This document shows, one piece after another, positions 1-9,601 of a DNA stretch of 64,000 nt. Location of the stretch: assembly GCA_015660915.1 (NCBI GenBank), contig JACTTZ010000004.1, positions 1 through 64,000 of the forward strand. Reading direction: 5' to 3'. Under the pieces are notes generated by a model. It saw only the letters and a program-made list of their open reading frames with translations. It had not been told where the DNA came from and did not search any database. The position numbers and the translations under genes are program-made. Positions within the stretch are counted from its first letter, which is position 1. Every line of letters begins with the position of its first letter. This DNA comes from Methanomicrobia archaeon. GTDB lineage: Archaea > Halobacteriota > Bog-38 > Methanoflorentales > Methanoflorentaceae.

Positions 1-473
1 CCTTCTGAGGAGACGTACTCCCAGCCGGCGTTTTTGAGTGATTGGAAGTAGGGGCCAAAGGTGGTGATCGGTGTGCTCTGAAGCGCTCCCGCCTGCCAGA
101 TGACTTGTTCGACGTCAATAATTGGCGTCATGCCGAGCGATTTAATCTTGTTGAGTTCCGTCTGGTACGTTCCGGCGTCAGGAACGACCAGGTGCACGGC
201 GGTGAATCCGTGGGCTTTAAAATAGTCAAGTGAGCCGTCATCGACCATTGAGGGGGGACAGCCAATGTGATACTCTATGGGGTGGGTCGTGACCCCTACT
301 GATGACTGCGTCGTGCTCTTGACCGCCAGGGAGGGGCTAGGCGTAACCGCTGCACTGGCCGTCACCGCCATGAGAGAGATCAAAGTGACAGCTAGAAGGA
401 AGAGAGTCACGAGTTTTTTGCCGCGCGCGCTCCAGCGTTGCGTGCGGACGCGCGTTTTGTGAAGAGGCGACAC
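1..473 (-). CDS. Secreted protein, N-terminal part (runs off window)
   Basis: Open frame on the minus strand from a GTG at 473 to the window edge, about 157 residues. It is absent from the ORF track because it has no stop inside the window. Residues 1-17 are basic, followed by a hydrophobic stretch LVTLFLLAVTLISLMAVTASA that looks like a signal peptide. The mature part has the alternating pattern of a TIM-barrel start (HGFTAVHLVVPDAG, KSLGMTPIIDVEQV), as in glycoside-hydrolase-like or radical-SAM-free barrel proteins; the family is not certain. It lies in the same direction as the secreted peptidase 770 bases upstream, so both may be surface proteins. The start is the first in-frame GTG/ATG ahead of the signal peptide. 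Confidence 0.6.
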   Translation of the reverse strand, partial: MSPLHKTRVRTQRWSARGKKLVTLFLLAVTLISLMAVTASAAVTPSPSLAVKSTTQSSVGVTTHPIEYHIGCPPSMVDDGSLDYFKAHGFTAVHLVVPDAGTYQTELNKIKSLGMTPIIDVEQVIWQAGALQSTPITTFGPYFQSLKNAGWEYVSSE

Positions 474-1241
474 AATGTTCCCCGGCTGTTCGTTCGAAAA
501 AGCTGCAGCCTAAACGGCGAAAAGTGAAATTACAGCTTCTAGACAGGCTACTGAGTTTTTTTGCGATGTTACTTAGTCTTTGTTATTTACCTCTGAGTTA
601 GAGAACTCTGCAGTGCGAACAGCGGCCTCAGATTGCATCGATTTCGCTGCACAATGGGCGGAGTGGGGAGAGCGCCCACCCCCTGCCGCTAGTCAGTTTG
701 CATAGTTAGAGCTCTAGCGTGCTCTCGCTGCTCGCCACCCGCTCAATCGATGGGTTCTCAGGCTCCCGCCACGCAGCACTGCTCTTCTTTAGGGTTGTCT
801 AAAAGTAGACGACTTTCGGTAGTTGGCCATGGCGAAGCCTTTCAGGTAACTTCTATCGAACACTGAGCGGACCATATTTCAAATATAAACAATGGTTTCA
901 TTTGTTGGTGCCGACGACGAGAGCACCCTGAGCATAACCCCTAAGCACAGAAGATGTGGTACGCACTGATTCTCGTAACAAGCTCACAGATGGAAAGCTC
1001 AAATTCAAAGGAGCGTTTCCTGATGTCGAATTTGCGGACGAATGATAAAAAAAGAGAGCGGCGTGCTAGACTGCCCAGAAGTTCAACTGTCCGGTAAAAG
1101 AGCTCAATACCTGTTTGAGACGGTTATTAGTTGAGCTACGCTGAGGCTCCGCAGCTAATGCACGTTGATCATGACATCGCTCGTTGCCCCCCTATACCTC
1201 GACTAGTAGTGTACTACCCAGAGCAGGAGCGTGGTGACGCG
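474..1241. other. Long intergenic stretch with a possible gene relic
   Basis: 768 bases between two minus-strand secreted-protein genes. The only coding trace seen is the frameshifted small plus-strand frame at 892-1045, listed separately. No tRNA, repeat array or clear promoter was found in the rest. Confidence 0.4.
892..1045 (+). pseudogene. Possible frameshifted small ORF
   Basis: From ATG 892 the frame reads MVSFVGADDESTLSIT and then stops after 26 residues. Removing one C from the CCCC run at 938-941 joins it to a second frame that continues STEDVVRTDSRNKLTDG to a TGA at 1043-1045, giving a coherent protein of about 50 residues. A TATA-like aaatataaa lies just upstream. I do not recognise the product. 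It may be a relic, a real small gene with a sequencing error, or chance. Confidence 0.25.
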
Positions 1242-3323
1242 TTACATACCGCCGAGAGAGGTCCAGCCCCCCCATCCGCCGTTGGAATACTCCATCTGCC
1301 AGAGGCCGCCGTCGGTGCCGCGCACAAAGACGTCGATCTTACCGGAGGCCGGTGAGGCCGCCGCGGGTGACGAGGTGAGGATCCCGCCGAGGGATTCCCA
1401 GCCGGACCACGCGCCGTTATACCCTTGATGCCACAGGCCGTGGTCCGTGCCTACGACAAAGACGTCGAGACGGCCTGAGCCCCATGAGCTGGCTGCTGGT
1501 CCGGTGCCGGAGTACATGATCCCGCCGAGAGAGGTCCAGGAATGCCATCCGCCGTTGCTATACTCCATCTGCCAGAGACCGCCGTCGGTGCCGCGCACAA
1601 AGACGTCGATCTTACCGGAGGCCGGTGAGGCCGCCGCAGGATCTGACGTCAAGATACCGCCGAGGGACGTCCACGCTGACCAGGTCTGGCCATTCCAGTG
1701 TTTCCAATAGAGGGCGCTGTCGGTGCCGCGCACAAAGAGATCGAGGCTGTTTGCACCCTGCGCGCACACGGCAGGCGCTGAGGCGACGCCGACCGGAGCG
1801 GCGGTCGTTGCAAACGCCTTTATGTTATTGCTGACGACGTAGGCGTTACCGTCATAGTTGTACCAGTCTGACCACGAAGACCCGTCTCTGCTGTAGTAAC
1901 TCTGGCCGGGACTATTGATCACGTTGCTGCTGTACCCCTGTATATACTCCTGCGTGGGGAGCGGTTTGGGGTACCCCGGAGTGGTGAACTCGATCACGAC
2001 GGCGAACTTGTGACCGGACGTGAGCGGGACCGTCGTGCCCAGAGGAATGGTGTAGTATCCAGCATACGTTTCGCTCCCCGATTGTGTCGCTACCAACTTG
2101 CCATCTGTCGGAGTATTGGTCGGGTCGGTGTAGATCTGTATCGTGTACTGCATATTTGGAGCCACGGCGTAGAGGCCCACCGCTTTTAGATTCCCTGTTT
2201 GAGCGGTGAATACATTCGCGCCCCACAGCGTCGAGCTGCCGCCCGAGCCCCAACTGCCAACCCACCCAAGAGGGTCGTACTGATAGTTGGCGGCGTAGTT
2301 GGTCACTGGCTCAGCGGTAACAACCGCGTTTTCAGTGGAGCCCATGTTCTTATCATAATAAGAAACGTAGAAGTACCCTGATTGGCCCCACGACGTACCC
2401 CAGCTGTTCTTGCAGATCCACGCGCCGTTCCCAGGAGGCGCTGTAGAGAAGCTCGTCGCGGGGAAGTTGTCATCCCAGCCGACGATTGTCACCGCGTGAT
2501 TCCCGCCCTGCGTTGCGTGGTCATAGTACGCCGCAGTCGACGGGTTCCAATAAGTGGTCTGCGCTCGCATATCCCCCAGCCAGTCGAAGGCGGAATATAC
2601 GCCGCCATACGTCATTAAGGCGCTCTTTATGGCGTTGTTATCCATTGGTGACTGCTTGAGCGGCAGGAAATACACGTTTTGCACGTGTTCTTGAATGGAA
2701 CAGGATGTGGTGTCAGAGCACGAGGCCGTGTACGGGTCGCAGGCCGTGGCCACCGGCCCGCTTTGCATCGTGCCGCCCCACCGGGCGAGGTATGCCGTCG
2801 ACATCACCATATCTCCTCCGTTGCAGCACGGCGTATCAAATCCGTGCGCGTTATTCAAATTGTTCTCTGAGAAGCTCGAGAGCTGTGCCGGCAGCAGATA
2901 CGATTCAAGCGAGCCGTACGTGGCAAATGTCCAGCAGCTGCCGCACGAGCCTTGATCCTCCACCGGGCTTACCTTACCCAAGGCGCGAAGATCATACGAT
3001 GTGGGAAACGCGGACGCTCCAGCAAGCGCAACGGTCTGCTGCTTAAGGGGGGAGAGATCTACAACAGGTGGGATCTCGCCGAGACCGTGGGGGAGAACCG
3101 CTTGCTGCGCTACATTTCCCGTCGCCACGTTTTTTTGATACTGCGTCCAAGCGGGGTTGATCGGTGCCCTGCTTAACGAGCTGGCTGACGCTGTAGTGGT
3201 AAGCGCCGCCTGAGCTGATACGACGCCGGCATTACCTTGTTCCGCGCTTACCGCGACCGCTCCTAACGAACCGATAAAGAGAAGCACGAGAGTAAGCGCG
3301 ATTAGCTTGGTGCGTAACCGCAT
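1242..3323 (-). CDS. Secreted papain-like (C1A) cysteine peptidase with beta-propeller lectin-like repeats
   Basis: Predicted exported cysteine protease of 693 residues. The signal peptide is MRLRTKLIALTLVLLFIGSLGAVAVSA. The C1A catalytic domain follows, with the active-site Cys in QGSCGSCWTF (about residue 130), His in GGNHAVTIVGWDD and Asn in CKNSWGTSWG, so all catalytic residues are present. A middle beta-rich domain follows (about residues 345-500), of the kind often found after archaeal C1A domains. The C-terminus has four repeats of about 46 residues of the type IDVFVRGTDGGLWQMEYSNGGW, resembling PLL/fucose-lectin-like propeller blades that may bind glycans. I moved the start from 3353 to ATG 3323 because it begins the signal peptide and has a GAGG Shine-Dalgarno close upstream. 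The gene is monocistronic. A role in degrading extracellular protein is inferred from the family. Confidence 0.9.
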   Translation of the reverse strand: MRLRTKLIALTLVLLFIGSLGAVAVSAEQGNAGVVSAQAALTTTASASSLSRAPINPAWTQYQKNVATGNVAQQAVLPHGLGEIPPVVDLSPLKQQTVALAGASAFPTSYDLRALGKVSPVEDQGSCGSCWTFATYGSLESYLLPAQLSSFSENNLNNAHGFDTPCCNGGDMVMSTAYLARWGGTMQSGPVATACDPYTASCSDTTSCSIQEHVQNVYFLPLKQSPMDNNAIKSALMTYGGVYSAFDWLGDMRAQTTYWNPSTAAYYDHATQGGNHAVTIVGWDDNFPATSFSTAPPGNGAWICKNSWGTSWGQSGYFYVSYYDKNMGSTENAVVTAEPVTNYAANYQYDPLGWVGSWGSGGSSTLWGANVFTAQTGNLKAVGLYAVAPNMQYTIQIYTDPTNTPTDGKLVATQSGSETYAGYYTIPLGTTVPLTSGHKFAVVIEFTTPGYPKPLPTQEYIQGYSSNVINSPGQSYYSRDGSSWSDWYNYDGNAYVVSNNIKAFATTAAPVGVASAPAVCAQGANSLDLFVRGTDSALYWKHWNGQTWSAWTSLGGILTSDPAAASPASGKIDVFVRGTDGGLWQMEYSNGGWHSWTSLGGIMYSGTGPAASSWGSGRLDVFVVGTDHGLWHQGYNGAWSGWESLGGILTSSPAAASPASGKIDVFVRGTDGGLWQMEYSNGGWGGWTSLGGM
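1288..1364. repeat. Direct repeat copy 1 inside the peptidase propeller
   Basis: This 77-base block starting tactccatctgccagag recurs at 1561-1637 with a single mismatch. The offset is 273 bases, exactly 91 codons or two propeller blades, so it marks a recent in-frame internal duplication. Confidence 0.85.
1561..1637. repeat. Direct repeat copy 2 inside the peptidase propeller
   Basis: Partner of the block at 1288-1364, with one mismatch over 77 bases. It encodes the blade segment KIDVFVRGTDGGLWQMEYS. Confidence 0.85.
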
Positions 3324-4033
3324 GGATATCGCCTCTGAGAAGAGACATGGCAAAGAGGGCGCTTAATAGTTAAAGGTTGCGCTAGTGTGACGCAGTGTGC
3401 GATAACGATGAAGAAGTGCTGCGGTTGTGCTCATTTGCTTCGCAAAAAGAAAACGTACAATTATTCGCCCTAAAACGAGCGCACTGAGGTGAAAAATGCG
3501 GCGCGTGGGAATGCCATATCGAAATAACTATATCTGAGAATGAATAAAAAGCGCCTTCGCGCGCATCTGCGTGCAGGGCAACGGGGTAGTGCCACGTCAC
3601 CACGAAACACATACACTTGTTGTCCTCCCCCTCATTACATACCTTGCGTCCCTTTGCTTTTTCGTTGAGTGCAATCGCGCTCTCCTGCTGCTCTCGTGCT
3701 TTTCAAAAGCCGTTTTGTCTGCAATTTGGCGACTTACAGCAGGCTCCGACGGCACGTGTAGCTACAGCGACAATGTCCACGGTGTTTTCGTATGCGTTTT
3801 CGAGCCCACGGGCTTGTGAAACGTTCAGCGCCCCGCACATGACCGTTTCAACAGCATCGCTTCCCAACAAACTTGACGCTTAGACTTCTCGGCAGACAAC
3901 GCAGAGCGATGAGAGATCGCACCATAATTTCAGTACGAGTAGTCCTTCAGCTTATTGCTCTATGGCTTTTCTCGTTCAGTGTGACCGCTGCGGGCGGTTG
4001 CAAAGCTGCTGAGCTCTGCAGATAACAAAGCGT
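3324..4033. other. Intergenic region, nothing supported
   Basis: About 710 bases between the peptidase and a glycosyltransferase, both on the minus strand. Short ORFs in the track (3382-3612, 3571-3819, 3617-3883) have no recognisable protein character. The part near 3500-3550 is AT-rich and may hold the peptidase promoter, but no clear TATA box could be fixed. Confidence 0.4.
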
Positions 4034-5329
4034 CTATCGGCCCCGGCCCGTTTCTGAAAACCGCTCTTTCACTGCCGATCGCAAATCACTCAGGATCTCG
4101 CTACTCTTCTTGCTAAAAGAGGACGATTGCTCATTTTGAGCCACACGCGCCTCAGTTTCGAGTCTGGCTCGGGCTACGTCGTTATCGCCTTTGAACAGTT
4201 TGTGGTACCCCTCCACAGCACGCTCCCACGAATATGCCGCTGTCCGCTCGTACGCATTCCAGCGAAGCCGCGAGGCGCCTTCCGGGTTTTGCTCGGTTGA
4301 CGCGACCAAATTGCTCACGTCAGCACTCGTCGAGAAGAAATGTGCGGAGCGATCGCACACTTCCCTATTAAAGGAATTATCGTGTGCTATGATGAGATTC
4401 TTTGATATCATCGCCTCTAAGAGGCTCGGATTGGTACCGCCGACGGAATGCCCGTGGATGTACGCCAGGCAGTGTTGCCGCAACATCCAGAGGGTTTCCG
4501 AATCGTAGATCGCTCCCAAAAAGGGTATGGCGGCCGAGCTGCCGCTTGATGCCTGCTCGCGGACCCGATTCCTGTATCTATAACTGGTGAAATCGCCAAC
4601 GACGACTAACGGGTATTTCGGGTTCGCTTCAACGAATCCTTTGACGATCAGGTCGACGTTGTTCTCAGGCTCGAGACGCGATACGAGCAACCAGTACTTC
4701 CCGGGTTTTATCGCTCCCGCTCCTTGCTTCTCAGAGATGTAGTGACCCAGTTTGGCCGCGTCCCACGGTTGCGGTTGTTGGTGTTCGACCCCGTACGGAA
4801 TGTAGGAGATCTTGAAGTGATGTTTTGCACCAATGAATCGCTTCAACTCTTCATTGTCGACCACGATCTTAGTCGCGAGGTTGAGTGAAACGGCGAAGTA
4901 CAGAATGATGATACTGCGCTCCACCACGTTGTATTTGGCGCGCTTCCATTCCAACCCATCGGTGTTGACAACGACATCCCTCCCGAGCACTCTCGGAACA
5001 AGCAGAGCAGCTCCGCCGTAGATGCCGAGCACGTAAACCACATCACAAACCAACGCATACTTAAGAACGAAGAAAAAATCATAAACAAGCTCGAACGCTT
5101 TTCGCAAGACGTAGTTGGCGGGAGGTTTAAGCGCGAAGTAATCAAGGGTAGCCCCTTTGTAGTCAACGATAGGCTTTCCACGAGCCGGTTTCTCGCAGCT
5201 GCAACGAACGCCGTACCCTTTCTGCACGAGGCGCGGCACGAGATCTGCGAGCATACGCTCAAATCCGCCGTAATTGTTGATGCCTCGCGCACCAACGATT
5301 CCGACGGTCCTGCCCCGCACGCTAATCAC
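4034..5329 (-). CDS. Glycosyltransferase, DUF1972 / GT4-like
   Basis: 431-residue predicted cytosolic sugar transferase for surface glycans. The N-terminus carries the DUF1972 hallmark GIVGARGINNYGGFERMLADLVPRL, and NTDGLEWKRAKYN is typical of DUF1972 rhamnosyltransferase-like enzymes. The C-terminal half looks like a GT4 Rossmann domain (KYWLLVSRLEPENNVDLIVKGF, and a GGTNPSLLEAM donor-binding stretch). It starts with GTG at 5329. Donor and acceptor cannot be read from the sequence. An FkbM methyltransferase lies nearby on the other strand, but no full glycan cluster is present. The tail after about residue 385 is charged and low-complexity. Confidence 0.85.
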   Translation of the reverse strand: MISVRGRTVGIVGARGINNYGGFERMLADLVPRLVQKGYGVRCSCEKPARGKPIVDYKGATLDYFALKPPANYVLRKAFELVYDFFFVLKYALVCDVVYVLGIYGGAALLVPRVLGRDVVVNTDGLEWKRAKYNVVERSIIILYFAVSLNLATKIVVDNEELKRFIGAKHHFKISYIPYGVEHQQPQPWDAAKLGHYISEKQGAGAIKPGKYWLLVSRLEPENNVDLIVKGFVEANPKYPLVVVGDFTSYRYRNRVREQASSGSSAAIPFLGAIYDSETLWMLRQHCLAYIHGHSVGGTNPSLLEAMISKNLIIAHDNSFNREVCDRSAHFFSTSADVSNLVASTEQNPEGASRLRWNAYERTAAYSWERAVEGYHKLFKGDNDVARARLETEARVAQNEQSSSFSKKSSEILSDLRSAVKERFSETGRGR

Positions 5330-5814
5330 CGCGTCTCATAAGTATTTTTTCGCGATTCAACCCTTTGATGTTCGTTGTCCTCGTATCTTCACGCGACGCT
5401 CGCTCATCCGCCAGCCTGATTCTACGCGATGAGATGCTTTTTAATAGCCACGGTTAAAGCCTTGTGACACTTGAGTGTAACACACGTTTACTCGTGCACG
5501 TCTCCCGTTCTCCGATGCCGAAAAAAAAGGGGTGCTTCAGGGAGTCTGTGGCCTTTCGTGACCGCAATGCTTGTTGCTGCGCACGCTTTTTGAGAGTCGA
5601 CCCCACAATAATGCTTAGATATTATTAAATTGATTTAACAATTTTACTCAATGATATGGCATGCCGATCCGCTACCTAGACACGTCTAGACAGGCGAATC
5701 TCGTCTGAGCCAGATCCAGCATCACCGCGCGACCCTCGCGACGACTCGACTCGCGCCGTTTTACGCAGGCAACAGAGCCGCCGACAACCAGCACCAATGA
5801 TGGCGGTGCCTTGC
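5330..5814. other. AT-rich intergenic region
   Basis: Contains a very AT-rich stretch at about 5610-5655 (taatgcttagatattattaaattgatttaac) and nothing that reads as a gene. A frame at 5676-5987 overlaps the HTH-protein relic and may be its shifted continuation (see 5815-6087). Confidence 0.35.
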
Positions 5815-6087
5815 TTAATCACCATGGCGTGACCGTTTTCGTCCGTTGTCACTTTCTTCGGATCCAAGCAGCAGCGTGGTATCGCCCCCGGGCCACAGCA
5901 TAGTCTTGTCAATCGACGTTCTCGCGGACTTCGCCCCCTTGAGCTCCCCCTCACTGCGGATGTTGGGCTCAGCAAACTCTCTGGCAAGCTCGGCGCGTGT
6001 CTTCAGCTCCAGCTCCATGAGCTTCGCCGTCGGGACATCGGAAAAGTCACGTTTTTCCAGCTCCGCCGTGATGTGCTCGAGCCTCAA
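5815..6087 (-). pseudogene. C-terminal fragment of a phage-type HTH (terminase small subunit-like) protein
   Basis: TTG-started frame of 90 residues. The first 45 (RLEHITAELEKRDFSDVPTAKLMELELKTRAEL) resemble the C-terminal helices of phBC6A51-type helix-turn-helix proteins, often called terminase small subunits, in archaeal and bacterial mobile DNA; this match is from memory. The HTH part is missing. The last 30 residues lose protein character, and the overlapping +1 frame (LDPKKVTTDENGHAMVIKQG) reads better, so a second disruption near 5865 is likely. A TATA-like cttataag lies about 24 bases upstream of the TTG. It is probably a decayed remnant, but could be a small expressed protein. Confidence 0.4.
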
Positions 6088-6171
6088 TACAACAACAAAA
6101 ATCTTATAAGTGTAGTGCTTTTCACATTAGTTAATCTGTATCTGTTGCTTGAGTTACCGCAATGAGGTCCC

Positions 6172-6936
6172 GTGTCATCTTCTGTAAACGAAAAAAAGAC
6201 CAAAGGATCGTTTAAATCGTTCAAATTGTACGTGGCCGTCCGGACGGGGCGCGCAATAAAGCGCATTGTTGGAAAGAACACCACATTACCAATCGTGGCA
6301 GGTCGTTTGAAGGGAAAAAAATGGATTGTCGGGGGTGGTATAACTCAGGTATTGGGAAGGTGGCAAGAAAAGTACACGGACAAATTCGCCGAGTCGATAT
6401 ATCCATCAAGCGTAGTGTACGACGTAGGTGCTAACGCGGGCTGGTACACGCTTCTGGCTTCGGAGTTGGCAGATCCGCGGGGCAAAGTCGTCGCCTTTGA
6501 ACCATTACCTGCAGCGCTACGCATCCTAAAAGGGAATGTTAAGATTAACCATTGCACCAACGTTCAGATTGTAGAGGCGGCCGTTTCAGACAGCGAAGGC
6601 ACGGCTACGTTCTTTTCCGTGGCAGATAGTACATTAGGCTCCCTTTCGTCCCTCTACGGCCCCGCCCCCAATACCACGACGGTGAAGACCGTCAAGATTG
6701 ACTCGCTTGTAAAAAAGGAGATAATCCCCGCCCCTGATGTTGTCAAGATGGATATAGAGAGAGGCGAGCTCGCAGCCCTCAAAGGAGCTGCGTCAACGCT
6801 TGTAGAGCCTGCTCCGATGATTTTTTTGGCGACACACGGCTTCGATATGTATGTCGATTGTTGCCGCCTGTTAACCTCTCTCGGCTACGCGGTGGAACGG
6901 GTCCACGGCTCAGATTATGTGGTTGCCCACAAGTGA
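6172..6936 (+). CDS. FkbM-family SAM-dependent methyltransferase
   Basis: 254 residues with a class I methyltransferase fold. The SAM-binding motif is VVYDVGANAGWYTLLASELA, the following acidic residue is in KVVAFEPLPAAL, and the FkbM signature VKMDIERGELAALKGA is present. FkbM enzymes O-methylate sugars or other small hydroxyl groups, which fits a role in glycan decoration together with the upstream DUF1972 glycosyltransferase; the substrate itself is unknown. It starts with GTG at 6172, with GAGGT three bases upstream, a tight spacing, so a later start is possible. The first 60 residues are basic. Confidence 0.85.
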   Translation: MSSSVNEKKTKGSFKSFKLYVAVRTGRAIKRIVGKNTTLPIVAGRLKGKKWIVGGGITQVLGRWQEKYTDKFAESIYPSSVVYDVGANAGWYTLLASELADPRGKVVAFEPLPAALRILKGNVKINHCTNVQIVEAAVSDSEGTATFFSVADSTLGSLSSLYGPAPNTTTVKTVKIDSLVKKEIIPAPDVVKMDIERGELAALKGAASTLVEPAPMIFLATHGFDMYVDCCRLLTSLGYAVERVHGSDYVVAHK

Positions 6937-7558
6937 CGCACGATTTGCGTAGTGACGCGGCGAAAAAGAAGGAAAACCACGCATCCGAATTGGTAAAACG
7001 AGTTTTGATACTTAGCTGTGCTACGGGTTTCTGCGCCTAACGGAACTCAAGGGGCCCGTTTTAAGTACCCTTTTAAACATCTTACTTGAATCAGACTATG
7101 GTGCTGAGGCAGTCCGATATTTTCTGACTTAATCTAAAATTTCATTTTGCGTACTCCGCAACGCAGATGTCACTCCAGCCGCTGGCGGAACAGTCGTTAC
7201 CCCCAAGAAGATGATGGTGGGATTTTCTCGCGTCGCTGCTCTTTTAGCTTTGATCAGTTCCCCGCTGGCATATCCGCAAAAGCAAATGTCCTGCTTCGCT
7301 ACTTTTTCAGTTACATATTCTCATTGAGTGATGGCATCTTTTTATTAAGGCTTAGTATTCCTTCCATACCTCATCGTAGCACCTTTTCAAGGAGTGATGC
7401 TTGAAGCCCGGTACGCCGCATTTCAGCAGAGCGATTCGAGCTAGCGATGCACAACCGGCGGTGCCAAACGACAGGCGTATAGGTAATCACCCTTGGCTAT
7501 ATGAACGGCGCACTTGGATCCGAATCTCCGTCTGCAGGCCGCTTCTCTACCCGATCGT
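6937..7558. other. Intergenic region, possible degraded coding trace
   Basis: 622 bases between converging genes. One frame at about 7135-7330 reads NADVTPAAGGTVVTPKKMMVGFSRVAALLAL but lacks a start and ends quickly. It could be the remnant of an exported protein. Nothing else was supported. Confidence 0.3.
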
Positions 7559-8326
7559 TCAATCGTTGAATCGCTTGTACAGGTAGTTCGCAATCAACTG
7601 GAAGAGCAGGATGAAGACGATGAGCATCGCGACGTCAACAATCGGGTGGAACATCATTTTACCGTTATATCCACCCTGGATGAGATCGTTCGCGTACGTG
7701 AGCGGCGAAATATAGGCGATCATCTGCCCTACAGAGGGCAGTGTCGCGATCGGGATGAAGACACCTGATATGAATATGAGGGGGAACCTCACGACGTTCA
7801 CCATCGAGATGATATCGCCGGGGTTCTCCGTCGGATATGCCGCGAAAAGGGTTCCCAGCGTTGCAAAGCACAGTGAACTGAAAAGGATCCCCAGCACAAT
7901 GAGGGGTATATTCGTGATGGGCGTCATCAGGATGACCAGCGCGGCGACAAACACCACAACCGCAATAAGAAGGCTATAGATAAGACCGCTGAGGCTCTCG
8001 CCCAACACCAGCGCGTTTAAGGAGATAGGGGCGGCGAGCAGCCGGTCAAAGGTCGCCATTCTCCGTTCGATCGGGACGGATACCGGTTCTATCGATGAGG
8101 CGGAAAAGAGCGTCGTGATCCCGATGAGTCCTGGGACCAGCGCAACGGGCGTCGCGAGCTTCCCTGCCGTAAACGCGAGGAACATAAAAAGGGGAAAGAG
8201 CACCCCGCCGACGATGACGCCTGGCCTGAGGTAATAGATGAGGACGTCTTTTTTCGCAATCGCCCACGCGGCGACAAGCTCGCGGGAAAGGCGGTCCTCG
8301 ATCCCCGAAAGGCTAATCGATGGCAC
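7559..8326 (-). CDS. ABC-2 type transporter permease
   Basis: 255-residue integral membrane protein with about six hydrophobic segments and the ABC-2 permease layout (IYYLRPGVIVGGVLFPLFMFLAF near the N-terminus, FPLIFISGVFIPIATLPSVGQMIAYISPLTYANDLIQGG near the C-terminus). It partners the ATPase encoded immediately upstream, whose stop lies inside its start region. I prefer GTG 8326 (AGGAGG eight bases upstream) over the TTG at 8329. The pair would form an exporter of the DrrAB/Nod type. The exported compound cannot be deduced. Confidence 0.9.
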   Translation of the reverse strand: MPSISLSGIEDRLSRELVAAWAIAKKDVLIYYLRPGVIVGGVLFPLFMFLAFTAGKLATPVALVPGLIGITTLFSASSIEPVSVPIERRMATFDRLLAAPISLNALVLGESLSGLIYSLLIAVVVFVAALVILMTPITNIPLIVLGILFSSLCFATLGTLFAAYPTENPGDIISMVNVVRFPLIFISGVFIPIATLPSVGQMIAYISPLTYANDLIQGGYNGKMMFHPIVDVAMLIVFILLFQLIANYLYKRFND

Positions 8327-9269
8327 CAACCCCGCCTCCTCGCTGCAGCCCGGTTAGCTTGACAAAGACGTCTTCAAGGCTCGGACCGAGCGTCGTCATG
8401 CTTATCACCCGTGTGTGGTGCGTCTGCGCGTACGCCATCACGCCGCCAATGACCTCTGTGGGGTCCTCTGTGAAGAGCTTGAACTTGTCACCTTCCTTGC
8501 GGGCGTTGTTCACCATCGGAAGCCTGCGCAGCTCGTCAAGCCGCTCAGGCGACGTGCCGTCCAAAAAGGCGACCTCGACAGACTGGACGCTCTGAATCGT
8601 CTTTTTCAGCCGTTCGGGCGCGTCGATGGCGGCGATGTGCCCCTTGTCGATGATGGCCACCCGGTCGCAGAGGATGTTCGCCTCCTCGATGTTATGGGTC
8701 GTTAGGAACACAGTGACCCCCTCGCTAATAAGGTCGCTAATCATGTCGCGGATGATGAGGTTGCTCTCCACGTCCAATCCGGAGGTCGGTTCATCAAGGA
8801 AGAGCAGACGCGGGCCGTTGACGAGGCCCATGGCGATGGTCAACCGGCGCCTCATTCCCTTGGAATACCCGTGTACCTTGTCACCTCGCCGTTCATACAG
8901 CTCAAAACGCTTCAGAATCTCGCTCGCGTTCTTTTCCCGCTCGCTTCTCCCGATACGATAGAGCTGCGCGGCGAGCATCATGTTCTGCCATCCGGTCAGG
9001 TCTGTGTACACGTTGGAGATCTCTGATACGATGCCCATCGATTGCCGTGCGGCAACGGTCTCGTGCATGATATCGTGACCAAAGATGGTCGCCTTTCCTG
9101 AGGTCGGCGGTGAGATCCCAGTGAGCATGCGGATGGTGGTCGTCTTGCCGGCGCCGTTAGGGCCTAAGAACCCGAAGGTCTCCCCGACCGGCACCGAGAA
9201 ACTGATGTCGTTGACGGCGGTGAGGTCGCCGAATTGCTTGACCAGGTGAGAGACTTCGATCGCTTCCAC
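8313..9269 (-). CDS. ABC transporter ATP-binding protein (DrrA-like)
   Basis: 318 residues. Walker A is GPNGAGKTT, the ABC signature region is YSKGMRRRLTIAMGLV, Walker B is LLFLDEPTSGLDV and the switch His is in TTHNIEEA. The extended C-terminal domain (about residues 225-318) is usual for DrrA/CcmA-type exporter ATPases. It starts with GTG 9269 after a GGTGGAG Shine-Dalgarno. It overlaps the permease gene by 14 bases, so the two subunits are probably translationally coupled. Confidence 0.93.
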   Translation of the reverse strand: MEAIEVSHLVKQFGDLTAVNDISFSVPVGETFGFLGPNGAGKTTTIRMLTGISPPTSGKATIFGHDIMHETVAARQSMGIVSEISNVYTDLTGWQNMMLAAQLYRIGRSEREKNASEILKRFELYERRGDKVHGYSKGMRRRLTIAMGLVNGPRLLFLDEPTSGLDVESNLIIRDMISDLISEGVTVFLTTHNIEEANILCDRVAIIDKGHIAAIDAPERLKKTIQSVQSVEVAFLDGTSPERLDELRRLPMVNNARKEGDKFKLFTEDPTEVIGGVMAYAQTHHTRVISMTTLGPSLEDVFVKLTGLQRGGGVGAID

Positions 9270-9601
9270 GGGTGCTCCACCAGATGTTTTTTTACCAGTA
9301 TTTAGTTTGTTCGCATCGCGCCGCCGTATCCGGCGCTTGTCCGGTCAACGCCGAACGGTCGCGCCTCGAGGGGTGACCCGTTCCATTCCTGGGCTGTTCT
9401 GAACGCTTTAATATCAACGCTTAGATAGCAACGCGCGACCTGTCGGTAAGGGGAAAAACCACTCAGCGCGCATTCCGGCGCTGCCGCGCCCACCCATCAG
9501 GTGCAGCGGTCGCTTGCCGTCTTCGACATCGCCTATGACACCGTCTGGTCCTGAGCGACCTTCGCGACTTCATCAGTGAACAGCCGTGGGTGCGTAAAGA
9601 A
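9270..9601. other. Intergenic region with a short block shared with 10307-10340
   Basis: No gene supported. The block tccggtcaacgc...cgcgcctcgaggggtgaccc (about 9340-9380) has a near copy at about 10307-10340, listed in the findings. Confidence 0.35.

Noticed and set aside
3382-3883. Three small ORFs in the gap before the glycosyltransferase
   Set aside because: No Shine-Dalgarno or promoter support and no protein-like pattern.
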